NCBI RefSeq assembly: GCF_000092405.1
Contig: NC_014220.1
Span: 1,364,001-1,428,000 of the forward strand
Origin: Syntrophothermus lipocalidus DSM 12680
GTDB taxonomy: Bacteria > Bacillota > Syntrophomonadia > Syntrophomonadales > Syntrophothermaceae
Direction of reading: 5' to 3'
DNA length: 64,000 nucleotides
Numbering within the stretch: the first letter of the stretch is position 1; every line of letters begins with the position of its first letter. Under the pieces are notes generated by a model. That model had not been told where the DNA came from. It made no database searches and saw only the letters and a list, made by a program, of their open reading frames with translations. Shown here piece by piece: positions 17,035 through 27,500 of the stretch. The position numbers and the translations under genes were made by a program.

Positions 17035-17364
17035 TTGATAGCGGACCAGCAGGAATGCAGGCTAAACTGGCTGGAAAAACAGTACTCGGCATACCATCTG
17101 GTAGTCATTGACGGGCTTAGCTATGTACCATTCAGCAGGACAGTTCTTGAACTGCTGTTTCAGTTGTGCTCATCCAAACATGATAGGGGTAGCTTGATTA
17201 TTACCACTAATCTTGAATTACTAAAACGGACGGATGTGTTTTTAGACGAGCAAATGACGGCGGTATTGCTGGACAGGCTAACTCACAAGGCCCACATTTT
17301 GAACATCAATGGTGAGAGTTATCGGTTTAAACAGGCTCTTGCCAGGCGGACAATACCTCATTGA
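17035..17364 (+). pseudogene. IS21-family IstB ATPase remnant
   Basis: The frame encodes the C-terminal 105 or so residues of an IS21 helper ATPase: VVIDGLSYVPFSRT (Walker B region), LLFQLCSSKHDRGSLIITTN, then AVLLDRLTHKAHILNINGESYRFKQAL. Full IstB is about 250 residues, so the Walker A half, the IstA transposase and the element ends are missing. Upstream frames are broken. It is dead mobile DNA, distinct in sequence from the second IstB scrap at 20956. Confidence 0.8.
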
Positions 17365-17490
17365 TCTTTTTACCCGGGTAGCCTGAAATCTGACCGGCAT
17401 GTGGCCTAATTTATGATTGATATTAACACTTAAAGACGGAACGTGCGAGAACAAGCCTCAGGCAGCGCACATAGTCGCCCGAGACTGTGC

Positions 17491-17799
17491 TTATGGAGAT
17501 GAAAGGTCCGCGAGGATTGCGCCGTGCAACCCCACATGGTACGATGAAGCTACACACTCAGGTCCTATTAGCCTCAGCATTTCAAGCAGATAGGGGTCAA
17601 ACTCTTGAACTAAAGGAAAAAACTTCATTGCCCTGGCAATGACTTCTTCCCTGGTGGCTTGGTACATCAGGCTCGTTACATTAAAGAGATTTTCTGAAAC
17701 CTTCAAAATGCTTTCTTTGCAGCCCTCCCCCCACTGCAAGCCGATTTCATAAGCTGTGCCCCGGCACTCGATTACCTTAAATTCCTTTGCACTCTTCAC
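17491..17799 (-). pseudogene. N-terminal fragment of a C45/acyl-CoA:6-APA acyltransferase-like gene
   Basis: 102 residues beginning KEFKVIECRGTAYEIGLQWGEG, the typical opening of the penicillin acyltransferase-like (C45) Ntn-hydrolase family. It has the usual following helices (ARAMKFFPLVQEFDPYLLEMLRLI), but the frame then loses similarity and stops before the catalytic Cys. Intact members run to about 350 residues. The gene appears truncated on its 3' side toward the IstB remnant, consistent with insertion and deletion. Its start and ribosome binding region look normal. Confidence 0.6.
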
Positions 17800-18097
17800 A
17801 TAAATCCACTCCTTTCATCCCATTTGGTCTGTATATCGTACCAATCATTTTTTGCGATTTCAACATAGAAGTGAACCACTCCGCTTATCAAGACTGAGCC
17901 ACTTTTGCTCATGGACCTGTTGCCAAACTCCCTGAATTGTAGGATTCTTGCGGTTAATGTAGAACATCACACCCTAAAACCAAAACATGGCGTGATTCAA
18001 AAGACCAGCGGCTCAGCAAGAGATGGACGAGTCGCACTGCCCCCGAGGCATCGCTGGATTTGGCAACAGGTCCATTGACAATGACACGAGTATCCTG
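17800..18097. other. Intergenic, nothing recognised
   Basis: About 300 bases downstream of the glycosidase-like gene and upstream of the acyltransferase fragment. Short frames only, no hairpin with T-run, and no repeat that I could identify. Confidence 0.3.
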
Positions 18098-19597
18098 TTA
18101 CCCCGCTTCGGGTACGGTCCAGAGATAGACGGCTCCTTCTTTTGCCCTCCATTCCACCTCAGCCTCCAAAGCCTCGCCCACGAAGCGCAGGGGAACAAAC
18201 ACCCTCCCTTCGGTAACTCTAGGGGGGACATCCAAATCAACTGTCTTGCCGTTGATCTCTGCCTTAAAAGAGTTGAGTCTTAGGATGATGTTCTTGTCTC
18301 CTTTTTCCGCTACGACGCTTTTTAGTTTCTCGTTCCAGGTGACCTCAGCCCCTACCGCTTCAAACAGAACCCGCATAGGCAGCATGACCCTAGAACTCTC
18401 GATGCGAGGAGCAGGGTTGCAGGACAATTTCTTGCCATTCACGACAACTTGAACATTGGTCGAGACACGCTCCAACCCCGTTTTTTTCGTAACAACCAGG
18501 GCATTGCTCAGCAATCGTCCCGGCGTTGTCAAATACTTACCCCTGTACCACAACCCTGAAGACGCCCCGCCGTCCAGGTTCATGGCGTCGCACAATCCGA
18601 GCGAAAGAGCGATCTCGGCAAGCTCATAGACAGTAACGTTCGGCACAGTCCCCACTATAAGAACCTGATCGTTCCTGACACCTATGAAACTCCTTTGTCC
18701 CCGATTCGCGGTAATCTTGGCCTCGGTAAAACCTTCAGCTTCCGGAGCTACGCATATCGTTCCATTCTTTAATAATCGCGGTCCGGCGCCAATAGTGGTG
18801 TATACGCCTTCCCAGTCGACTGGCTCCCCACTACGGGCCCTGCTGAACTCCAACCTGTATTCCGCTTTTTTGCCCGGAGTAAATCGGGATATTATGACAT
18901 TATTGCCGGTGACCACGGTGAACCCGTTTGCAGGAATCCTCGCCGCTCCCCCGACAACTTCTCTTACAGTGCCGTTTTCTACGACTATCGATGTCAGGTC
19001 ATGATCCGGTGTCCTAGTTCCGTATTCAGGGGTGTATATCACAATTGAACTGCTGTCCTCATACGAATGGTTAATGTTCCATGCGTACCAGTTGTTAACC
19101 CAGTCTCCGCTGTCCTCTAAATATCCATCTATGGAAACATATAGATTATCCATGCGTACCTTGTTATCCGCAGTGAATCCGATGCACGTTCCGGTATTAC
19201 CTATGTGAACAAACTTGCCTTCTGTCTGGATAGTTCCCCATGGGGTAGGGGGTTCCCCATACGCGTGAAAGAAAGTCCCGTTGATCGCAGCCAGTACTTC
19301 GGTGTCCGGTGATTGCTTACGCATCGCCATGTCAGCCAGGTTCTCTACGGATCCGACCCTATTCTGCGCCAACGCTGCCTCGATTCTTACCGAAGGATCC
19401 TTAAGGTCGACCGAAACCATCTGTACATTTCGAATTCCACCAGAAATCTTTACCTTTGCGCTACCTGCTGTAACACTGTCTGCTGGGGAAGCCCTGGCAG
19501 GAATGAGAACTAAGATGACCGTAGTCAGGGTAAGAATCAAAGCCAGTAAATACATAGTTGGAGATGCAGACGGTTCACTTCTCCTAGCCCTGTACAA
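18098..19597 (-). CDS. Exported phosphodiester-glycosidase-like protein with stalk domain
   Basis: 499 residues from a TTG with GGAG upstream. A signal/anchor helix lies at about 15-36. Residues about 60-370 match the NAGPA (phosphodiester glycosidase, formerly DUF2233) domain: AAINGTFFHAYGEPPTPWGTI, GPRLLKNGTI, and the hallmark AMNLDGGASSGLWYRGKYL. Residues about 385-495 are a copper-amine-oxidase-type stalk domain (ESSRVMLPMRVLFEAVGAEV, RVFVPLRFVGEALEAEVEWRA). The family cleaves sugar-phosphodiester bonds in envelope or exopolysaccharide material, here outside the cell. The tail is closely similar to the stalk remnant at 50505-50630, showing that this family exists in several copies. Confidence 0.85.
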   Translation of the reverse strand: MYRARRSEPSASPTMYLLALILTLTTVILVLIPARASPADSVTAGSAKVKISGGIRNVQMVSVDLKDPSVRIEAALAQNRVGSVENLADMAMRKQSPDTEVLAAINGTFFHAYGEPPTPWGTIQTEGKFVHIGNTGTCIGFTADNKVRMDNLYVSIDGYLEDSGDWVNNWYAWNINHSYEDSSSIVIYTPEYGTRTPDHDLTSIVVENGTVREVVGGAARIPANGFTVVTGNNVIISRFTPGKKAEYRLEFSRARSGEPVDWEGVYTTIGAGPRLLKNGTICVAPEAEGFTEAKITANRGQRSFIGVRNDQVLIVGTVPNVTVYELAEIALSLGLCDAMNLDGGASSGLWYRGKYLTTPGRLLSNALVVTKKTGLERVSTNVQVVVNGKKLSCNPAPRIESSRVMLPMRVLFEAVGAEVTWNEKLKSVVAEKGDKNIILRLNSFKAEINGKTVDLDVPPRVTEGRVFVPLRFVGEALEAEVEWRAKEGAVYLWTVPEAG

Positions 19598-19695
19598 TCA
19601 AGTTTCACTCCTCTCGACACGACCCCGTAACCTTTTGTTGTTGGAATTGTCTATCTGAGGTCTTTGCACACTAACCAATTTCTGATAGCAGAAGC

Positions 19696-19836
19696 GCTGA
19701 CTGGGGTATAAAAAGCGATATCAACGGCAGCCCGGTTAAGTGGTTCGGATACAAGCTTCACGCTGTCTGTGAAGTCGGGTCGGGGCTGCCGCTTAACCGG
19801 CGTAACGCCAAGCAGCCCCAAGCCGGGTTTGACTAG
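19696..19836 (+). pseudogene. DDE transposase remnant (IS4/IS1182-like)
   Basis: The plus strand reads ADWGIKSDINGSPVKWFGYK, then LHAVCEVGSGLPLN and a stop. This is the conserved block around the second catalytic Asp of IS1182/IS4-type transposases. Only about 46 codons remain, without ends or flanking repeats. The rest of 19598-19965 shows nothing else. Confidence 0.65.
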
Positions 19837-19965
19837 GACGGAACCCCTGTTTGTTCAGCCGGTTACCGCCTTGCCATAACCATATACGCAGCTGTAATCG
19901 CGATTAACCAGCAATATTAAAGCAAAGAGAAACTAGCAGTCTGGTTGGTCTCGGATAACCTACGA

Positions 19966-20910
19966 CTAATGCATTTGCAGGGCGTATTCGTACGAAATGA
20001 TGGTCCCTACCGGGGTTTTCTTCCACGCTTCTTCCTTATGGGAAATCTCCGAAAGCTCTCGGGCGCTGAGCCCCTGGAATTCCGACTTGACCTCTCCCAT
20101 TATTTCGATCTCGGTGGGTGTGAATACAGACCCGTCGAACTCCCTCGCCGCTCTTACCATTTCCACTTCGAATTCGCCAAGATACTCCACTTCGATATTT
20201 ACAAAACCCCGGTCTTGAGCTATTCCGAGAAGTACCTCCCATTTGTGCAATGCGGGTCCGTGCGGGAGAGCGGCATACAGAGCTCCGCTGATCGACGTTG
20301 ACGTTTCGCGGAAGCACCTGAAGTCCGAAAACCACAAATGTTTCATCAAAGCCGTTTTGGATAACGGATTATCTATCGTAAAAAACACCAACATGTTGAA
20401 TAGTTTTTCCGCCATGAATCTTTTAAAGCCGGTTTCTATACTCGGCCCGATCGACGCCAGCTTTTCAATCCAGACCTCGGCAAGGTTCAGTTCTTCTCTC
20501 TTCTCTCCTTCGGCTTCTCCCATAATCTCCCGGAAGCCTTCCGGTTCCATTAACCATTTCAATACCGTGTTGTGAGCAGGAGAAGGCAGAGCTCCGTTTT
20601 CATAACGGTTAACGGTTGCCGGACTCCAGCCCAGACGTTTTGCAAACTCCCTCTGCGACAGTCCGGTTTTTTTTCTCAAGCTCCTAATCTCCTCAGCAGG
20701 AACAATTCCATGTCTGTCCCGGTATATGCGGTAAGCGTTTTCCAGGTTTTCGAACTCGATCTCGCCGACGAATACTTCAGTGCCGCACGCTTTGCATACG
20801 GCAACGCGGGCATCGATCGTAATTTTTTCTCCTTTTACCGGGTAGGTTTCTTTTTTGTTTATTATTGCGAGTTCTTCAGTGCTGTTGCAGGTCGGACAAT
20901 ATCCCCTCAT
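19966..20910 (-). CDS. MqsA-like zinc/HTH protein with Panacea (DUF4065) antitoxin domain
   Basis: 314 residues from the ATG at 20910 (MRGYCPTCN, with AGAGGG upstream). The open frame continues 34 codons further, into the flanking IS21 scrap. Residues 1-65 carry two CxxC pairs (CPTC, CKAC), as in MqsA. Residues about 70-130 are an XRE helix-turn-helix (LRKKTGLSQREFAKRLGWSP). The C-terminal half is the Panacea/SocA-like domain (FFTIDNPLSKTALMKHLWFSDF, SISGALYAALPHGPALHKW). Panacea proteins are antitoxins for diverse toxins. No toxin gene adjoins it: remnants of mobile DNA lie on both sides. It may be an orphan antitoxin or a regulator. Confidence 0.78.
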   Translation of the reverse strand: MRGYCPTCNSTEELAIINKKETYPVKGEKITIDARVAVCKACGTEVFVGEIEFENLENAYRIYRDRHGIVPAEEIRSLRKKTGLSQREFAKRLGWSPATVNRYENGALPSPAHNTVLKWLMEPEGFREIMGEAEGEKREELNLAEVWIEKLASIGPSIETGFKRFMAEKLFNMLVFFTIDNPLSKTALMKHLWFSDFRCFRETSTSISGALYAALPHGPALHKWEVLLGIAQDRGFVNIEVEYLGEFEVEMVRAAREFDGSVFTPTEIEIMGEVKSEFQGLSARELSEISHKEEAWKKTPVGTIISYEYALQMH

Positions 20911-20955
20911 CGCGAGTCCCTCTTTTCCGGTAACCCAATTATAACCCGAAGACAA

Positions 20956-21087
20956 TTCGGTGATGAAAAAATGACTGCGGCCCTTTTGGACCGGATAACC
21001 CATAATGCTCACATCCTGATCACCAACGGAGAAAGCTACCGGCTCAAGCAGACTTTGAAAAGACGCCGCGAGTCAAACCCTGAATAA
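20956..21087 (+). pseudogene. Second IstB remnant (C-terminus)
   Basis: The frame FGDEKMTAALLDRITHNAHI, LITNGESYRLKQTLKRRRES is the last 43 residues of an IS21 helper ATPase, truncated at the front where the antitoxin gene begins. It runs into a recognisable IS21 right end at 21110-21156, so this is the intact 3' extremity of an otherwise deleted element. Confidence 0.8.
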
Positions 21088-21101
21088 CTCGTATTATTTT
21101 T

Positions 21102-21353
21102 TTACCTCAGGTGGTCAACTTTTTCACGAGCACGGGGGTCAACTTTTCGATTGACAAAGACAAGATATGGAAGTTCGTGATGGATCCGTTTACAATCGGC
21201 ACATCGCATTCTGCGGATGACCAGACAAATCTTTTGCCCTTGAGCGTTAACATACTTTCGTTCCCTGCTGCCGATTACCTTCAACCGCCCTTTACAACAC
21301 GGACAAAAAACCTGCTCCTCGCTCCTGACAAAAAACTCCCTTTTCAGGCTTCT
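21102..21353 (-). pseudogene. DUF6431-type zinc protein disrupted by IS21
   Basis: The minus strand encodes VFCPCCKGRLKVIGSRERKY, then ICLVIRRMRCADCKRIHHEL, a short Cys4 zinc-binding protein (DUF6431) often found with transposases in Firmicutes. After HELPYLVF the frame enters the IS21 end and stops at 21102, so the C-terminus was replaced. No proper start codon is visible upstream of the CxxC. Confidence is high for the family and moderate for the insertion interpretation. Confidence 0.65.
21110..21156 (+). mobile_element. IS21-type right end
   Basis: Two direct copies of GGTCAACTTTTT/C occur (21112-21125 and 21136-21148), the second running into CGATTGACA. Such tandem terminal repeats ending in TGACA are usual for IS21 ends, and the IstB 3' end lies 22 bases upstream. 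The element boundary is placed at 21156, where the disrupted DUF6431 coding sequence resumes. Confidence 0.6.
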
Positions 21354-21370
21354 TTATTAGCTGATATTTT

Positions 21371-21477
21371 GATATAATGACCATGCTTTTCTGGGGACGT
21401 TCCTGGTGCTTCTGTTTGCTCCAGAAGCACATCAAACAGGGACGTCTTTCCTTTCTTCAAGCTATGGCCATTATATC
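21371..21477. repeat. Nested inverted-repeat element (REP/MITE-like)
   Basis: The outer arms GATATAATGACCAT (21371-21384) and ATGGCCATTATATC (21464-21477) pair at 13 of 14 positions. Inside is a long imperfect hairpin, from GGGACGTTCCTG, TGCTTCTG, loop TTTGCTC, CAGAAGCA, to CAGGGACGTC (about 21394-21446). GGGGACGTTCCT-type palindromes are typical of REP sequences mobilised by IS200-like transposases in Firmicutes. No transposase is present. It sits 40 bases from the decayed end of the CRISPR array. Confidence 0.55.
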
Positions 21478-21516
21478 TAGCAATTCCAGGACAGGCAATT
21501 CCATCAGCTTTCGGTC

Positions 21517-21546
21517 ATTTTAAATGGACTGTAACACGATTGGATC
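21517..21546 (-). repeat. Decayed terminal CRISPR repeat
   Basis: The last ten bases (CGATTGGATC) are identical to the array repeat, but only about half of the other twenty match. A 36-base spacer-like sequence separates it from the first intact repeat at 21583. Repeat decay marks the end farthest from the leader, so this is the oldest end of the array. Confidence 0.85.
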
Positions 21547-21582
21547 TAACGCCATTTGGTAACTTCCCCGAGTGACATTTCC

Positions 21583-24500
21583 GTTTCAATCCCACTATGG
21601 TTCGATTGGATCTTACCTCTAAATCGCAACCGCGGAACGAGAACGACATGTTTCAATCCCACTATGGTTCGATTGGATCTCCAAGAGCCTTGTAGCGAAG
21701 CAGTGACGCAGTACGTGTTTCAGTCCCACTATGGTTCGATTGGATCGAAACCTGGCGGGCCAAAGATAAGTTTGAGATATAGTTTCAATCCCACTATGGT
21801 TCGATTGGATCCCTTGTGTCCAGGTATAGGACCAGGACCAGCGTTCCTGGTTTCAATCCCACTATGGTTCGATTGGATCGCCGCACTTTCCCTGAGCTGC
21901 AGCGCAGTTTAGTTAGTTTCAATCCCACTATGGTTCGATTGGATCCGGAGCGGAAAAGCACCATCAAGGAACAACTGTTAAAGTTTCAATCCCACTATGG
22001 TTCGATTGGATCGCAGTTAAACCGCGAGCACCGCCAGGAGATGCTGACAGTTTCAATCCCACTATGGTTCGATTGGATCCCCCATCCTCTCGAAACCCTG
22101 CCTGTCCCACTCCAAAGTTTCAATCCCACTATGGTTCGATTGGATCTTTTCCTTTACCCACTTAATATCTTCAATAGCCCAGGTTTCAATCCCACTATGG
22201 TTCGATTGGATCGCGTACCCTCCGCGAGCGGTCGAAACTTCGCTTTGTAGTTTCAATCCCACTATGGTTCGATTGGATCACAAAAGGCTCGCAATTCCGA
22301 ACCTGCTCTGCCACGTTTCAATCCCACTATGGTTCGATTGGATCTTATTAGTCCTGCGGCCATAGTAGTGTATCCCCTTATGTTTCAATCCCACTATGGT
22401 TCGATTGGATCTGGCCCCGCTCGTCTGTGCCCCACTCCCAATTCCTCGTTTCAATCCCACTATGGTTCGATTGGATCCTGCCTTCCGGCAAAGCCTCCAA
22501 TAGCTCAAAAATAGTTTCAATCCCACTATGGTTCGATTGGATCCGGAGATAAGGTCCGGCTAAAAATGCGGAGTTATACGTTTCAATCCCACTATGGTTC
22601 GATTGGATCGGCATCGCGGACCATGGTAACGGTTCTTAGGCAACGTTTCAATCCCACTATGGTTCGATTGGATCCCCAGCAATCCATACTAGAAAATCAG
22701 CATTGTTACTGTTTCAATCCCACTATGGTTCGATTGGATCATAAATGCTACCTACCGGGAAAGTCTGGAGGATATGGTTTCAATCCCACTATGGTTCGAT
22801 TGGATCGTTACCTTGGTGGGGACCGTCCAGGCCGGGCGCACTCGTTTCAATCCCACTATGGTTCGATTGGATCCCGAGGTTGGCAGTTACATCATTAAAA
22901 CTATGAACGCGTTTCAATCCCACTATGGTTCGATTGGATCCCAGGAAACTGTTACCAGTTTCCTGGGTAGCCTCAGTTTCAATCCCACTATGGTTCGATT
23001 GGATCTCATCCCAATCATGGATGAACAGATTATCTTCAGCCGTTTCAATCCCACTATGGTTCGATTGGATCCCAGTCCCGCTCAGTCATCTTTATTACCT
23101 TCTTCCAGTTTCAATCCCACTATGGTTCGATTGGATCTACCGACGCGGCAAATGAGTTGGGCGTTCCGTATAGTTTCAATCCCACTATGGTTCGATTGGA
23201 TCTGCAAAGAAGAAGGTGTAAGTACCAGGGAGGCTGCTGTTTCAATCCCACTATGGTTCGATTGGATCGGAGCAGGAACTTGACAGAGCCAGCCCGCAGA
23301 TAGGTTTCAATCCCACTATGGTTCGATTGGATCTTGAGGTCAAGACCACAAGAAGCATAACCGAGCTCTATGTTTCAATCCCACTATGGTTCGATTGGAT
23401 CTGTCTCAGGAGGAATTGGACGTATACGCAGGTCTCAGTTTCAATCCCACTATGGTTCGATTGGATCAAAAGCTCGGCCATGAACAGCGCCCCTTATGCT
23501 AGGTTTCAATCCCACTATGGTTCGATTGGATCCCTGTACGCCCAAATGCGTTTTCTCTCGCCCAAGATTCGTTTCAATCCCACTATGGTTCGATTGGATC
23601 CGTGAACATCCTCATTACGGAGGATACGATGGGTTTCAATCCCACTATGGTTCGATTGGATCCGTCTATCTTAGCCTCCTGCCGGGCTAACGCCACCGTT
23701 TCAATCCCACTATGGTTCGATTGGATCTCAAGAAAAAAAATAAAAAAGCCGGGGCACTAAGCCCGTTTCAATCCCACTATGGTTCGATTGGATCGCTGTC
23801 CCGGCAATATTCTTTCCAGTTTTCAGCCCAGTTTCAATCCCACTATGGTTCGATTGGATCTTAACGGAGACCTTCTTTTGCTCGTTATTGACCCTGTTTC
23901 AATCCCACTATGGTTCGATTGGATCCAAGATTAAAACTTTTCTCTCATGGTGGGAGAAAACGTTTCAATCCCACTATGGTTCGATTGGATCTATTCCAGC
24001 TTTTTTCGGGGCTCCAGCAGGTGGTATGGTTTCAATCCCACTATGGTTCGATTGGATCGGCGTAACTGTCCGAGATATAGCGCCGCTCCAAAAGGTTTCA
24101 ATCCCACTATGGTTCGATTGGATCCTAGACTGCTAGACTGCTAGACTGGGAGTCTGAAAGGTTTCAATCCCACTATGGTTCGATTGGATCAGTGGGCCAT
24201 ATCCGGTAGCCACAGAAGTCAATCCCCGTTTCAATCCCACTATGGTTCGATTGGATCAGATTTTGCCAAGGCTTCGTCTTGCGAAGCCCGGCGGTTTCAA
24301 TCCCACTATGGTTCGATTGGATCAGACTTCACGCTCCTTGCATCCTTTTCCTACCACCCGTTTCAATCCCACTATGGTTCGATTGGATCTGGAAATGAGC
24401 AAAGACGATCGTCTAATGAAAACGGGTTTCAATCCCACTATGGTTCGATTGGATCCTAATATTTCCTCTAACTCCTCGCTGTTAATTATCTTCCCCGGTT

Positions 24501-27500
24501 TCAATCCCACTATGGTTCGATTGGATCCAAACCCAGCATTCTCCAGCCACTCCCGGACGGGGTCGTTTCAATCCCACTATGGTTCGATTGGATCATGAAA
24601 ACTATAAAGCTGGTATGATAGGCTCTCAACAATGTTTCAATCCCACTATGGTTCGATTGGATCCATATTCGTGCCCCCAGTCTAGGTCGCTAGGACGGTA
24701 CCATGTTTCAATCCCACTATGGTTCGATTGGATCCTCGATATAACTAGACAAAAAGCTAAGCCCCAAGTCGGTTTCAATCCCACTATGGTTCGATTGGAT
24801 CCCCGGCCTGTGTGGCACAGATTCCCTGGCAGGGCTCGTTTCAATCCCACTATGGTTCGATTGGATCAAATTCTTTCGGGATACCCTAATTCCCAGTCTG
24901 GACCGTTTCAATCCCACTATGGTTCGATTGGATCCCAGGCGCAACCTGGGGGTTCCCAAGGCGGTCAGCAGTTTCAATCCCACTATGGTTCGATTGGATC
25001 CGTCGTCCACCTTGACCACGCAGCGAGGCTTGCCGTGTTTCAATCCCACTATGGTTCGATTGGATCGTAGTTAAGGCCGACATCAATGCCGACCTGACCC
25101 GTTTCAATCCCACTATGGTTCGATTGGATCGCCCGGCAGGTAGACATCTACCTGTTTCCCCTCCTGCGCGGCGTTTCAATCCCACTATGGTTCGATTGGA
25201 TCGTCCGGCTCGGAGGAGAACCGGACTACATACATCCACGTTTCAATCCCACTATGGTTCGATTGGATCTTTGTACTGTGCAACTATTTTCTTATATGCC
25301 AGGTAGGTTTCAATCCCACTATGGTTCGATTGGATCGCAACACCAGCCCATCTTGCACCCGAACCAAGTCAAAGTTTCAATCCCACTATGGTTCGATTGG
25401 ATCTGCAACAATCCCTGCTACTTCTTCAGCACTTAAGTTTAGTTTCAATCCCACTATGGTTCGATTGGATCCTCTGCCTGAAACAAGCGAGAAGGTAGCT
25501 GCTTACGGGTTTCAATCCCACTATGGTTCGATTGGATCATAAATATATAAAAAGGAATGTATCTAGCTAGGTTAGTTTCAATCCCACTATGGTTCGATTG
25601 GATCCGAACACATAAAGCCCCAGAGCCGTTAAAACAGCCAGTTTCAATCCCACTATGGTTCGATTGGATCATGGAGCATGTCCAGCGCTGGATTTATGAG
25701 AAAGCAGTTTCAATCCCACTATGGTTCGATTGGATCCTTCCCACTGGGACTATTCTCTTGAAAAAAAGATAGTTTCAATCCCACTATGGTTCGATTGGAT
25801 CCGAACACCGGATAAGGGATCTCCTGAGTTTGTTTTAGTTTCAATCCCACTATGGTTCGATTGGATCCAGGTAACACTGGCCACGGGCCGGCAACCTTTC
25901 CCCAGTTTCAATCCCACTATGGTTCGATTGGATCTCATAGGTTTTACGGCCGTTTTCATACAGCGCTCCGGTTTCAATCCCACTATGGTTCGATTGGATC
26001 CACAAAAGAAACTGCGTCAAAGAGCTTCTGTCTGAAGGTTTCAATCCCACTATGGTTCGATTGGATCTTAGTTTATGGGCTTTACATTCTGGACAGTTGA
26101 ATGTTTCAATCCCACTATGGTTCGATTGGATCTTTGCCGCGGGGGAGGGCGGGCTGGTAAGGCACACTCGTTTCAATCCCACTATGGTTCGATTGGATCC
26201 CAGGGCCAGCTCGTTCCAGCGCAGGAAGTAGCGCGTTTCAATCCCACTATGGTTCGATTGGATCCTTGTTGACTAGAGCCTGCACGTCGTCCACCGCTGG
26301 TTTCAATCCCACTATGGTTCGATTGGATCGCCCTGGGCCGTCCTCGGGTCGCCGTCGGACAGGACCGTTTCAATCCCACTATGGTTCGATTGGATCCCCC
26401 TGGAACTCCTTCGCCAGTTTCATGGTATTCTCCGTTTCAATCCCACTATGGTTCGATTGGATCGCTTTCAGAGCCGCGATGATGGCCTTGACGTTGCGGT
26501 TTCAATCCCACTATGGTTCGATTGGATCCCCCTGGCGGCACAGACCGCCACCCTGGTGGAAGCGAAGTTCGTTTCAATCCCACTATGGTTCGATTGGATC
26601 GCCGGGGCCATGGTCTGCCTGAACGCCAGCGGCTACGGTTTCAATCCCACTATGGTTCGATTGGATCATACGAGAAAGCAAGGAAGTTACCTTGCTTGCC
26701 GCGTTTCAATCCCACTATGGTTCGATTGGATCACGTCCTCCTTGACGAGGACATACTTCTATACAGTCCAGAGGTTTCAATCCCACTATGGTTCGATTGG
26801 ATCCCAGAATTGAATCCCTCAGTAAGCAAAAAGAACAGCCGTTTCAATCCCACTATGGTTCGATTGGATCCCGGCTTCGATGTGGCGGAAGTCCGCTATC
26901 TTGAAGGTTTCAATCCCACTATGGTTCGATTGGATCATGACAGCTGGTGCCGTCCCAGCGACCTGGACTGGAAGTTTCAATCCCACTATGGTTCGATTGG
27001 ATCAAATTCGTCCCAGCAAAAAAAAAGAACGCCGAAAATGTTTCAATCCCACTATGGTTCGATTGGATCCTTTCCTGAGCTGGTTTAGGAAGGGTGAAGC
27101 AGGCGGTTTCAATCCCACTATGGTTCGATTGGATCGATGAATTTCAGACCAATTTATGTTTGCTTGGACAAAGTTTCAATCCCACTATGGTTCGATTGGA
27201 TCCCAAGAAGGGCAGGGGCAGTCATACATGCGAGGTGTGGTTTCAATCCCACTATGGTTCGATTGGATCTCCGCCGCAGTATTTTACTTTCCCACCACTG
27301 CCATGTTTCAATCCCACTATGGTTCGATTGGATCGAAGACATGAAAAGAGAAGCGGTGCAAATAGCAGCTAGTTTCAATCCCACTATGGTTCGATTGGAT
27401 CTATCTAGTAGACACATACTATCAAATCCAAGATTACGTTTCAATCCCACTATGGTTCGATTGGATCGCAGTACCACGCGCACGATTAATTTCCATTGTG

